The notes under the pieces were generated by a model that ran no database searches, was not told the origin of the DNA, and saw only the letters and a list, made by a program, of their open reading frames with translations. 7,417 nt of DNA from an uncultured Prevotella sp. (GTDB lineage: Bacteria; Bacteroidota; Bacteroidia; Bacteroidales; Bacteroidaceae): assembly GCA_900553285.1 (NCBI GenBank), contig USCX01000063.1:1-7417 (forward strand). The letters run 5' to 3'. The position numbers were made by a program, and so were the translations under genes. Within the stretch, counting starts at the first letter, position 1. The number at the start of each line of letters is the position of its first letter. Below are positions 7,388-7,417 of this stretch, one piece after another.

Positions 7388-7417
7388 ATGAAGACACTAA
7401 TCCTCAGCCTCCTGCTC
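7388..7417 (+). CDS. Start of an unidentified exported protein (3' end outside window)
   Basis: Only ten codons are visible: ATG at 7388 followed by MKTLILSLLL, a basic residue and then a run of hydrophobic residues, as in the start of a signal peptide. The bases before it are A-rich (CAACAAAAAACGCAACAACC), typical of translation starts in Bacteroidota that lack a Shine-Dalgarno sequence. It begins 116 bases after the prmA stop with no clear terminator between, so read-through from prmA is possible. No function can be assigned from this fragment. Confidence 0.6.
   Translation, partial: MKTLILSLLL

Overview
The window looks like a chromosomal segment of a GC-rich member of the Bacteroidota, most likely Bacteroidales. 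Three things point there: the large alpha-2-macroglobulin family protein closely follows the Bacteroides-type consensus, gene starts lack clear Shine-Dalgarno sequences, and a TAnnTTTG (-7) promoter element sits before the first methyltransferase gene. The strong G/C preference at third codon positions suggests a high-GC lineage such as Barnesiella or Alistipes, but the genus cannot be fixed from this sequence. All recognised genes are on the + strand.

Layout. Positions 1-3283 hold the C-terminal part (about 1,093 residues) of an alpha-2-macroglobulin-like envelope protein whose N-terminus lies upstream of the window. It has lost the thioester motif. After 35 bases comes a secreted 'esterase-like activity of phytase' family protein (3319-4401). 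A hairpin followed by five T residues (4442-4505) probably ends this first transcription unit. About 500 bases without a convincing gene follow (4506-5011). They contain a Bacteroidota -7 promoter motif on the + strand just before the next gene, a mirror copy of the motif on the - strand, two C7 tracts and a short direct repeat.

The second unit has two methyltransferase genes of the translation apparatus, 10 bases apart: an RsmF-like 16S rRNA m5C methyltransferase (5012-6406) and PrmA, the ribosomal protein L11 methyltransferase (6417-7271). A further gene begins at 7388 and shows only a ten-residue, signal-peptide-like start before the window ends.

The two units appear functionally separate: one is envelope or secreted, the other modifies the ribosome. 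I did not find a convincing new biological system. The points most worth a second look are the thioester-less macroglobulin paired with the phytase-like protein, and the long intergenic region with opposed promoter-like motifs.
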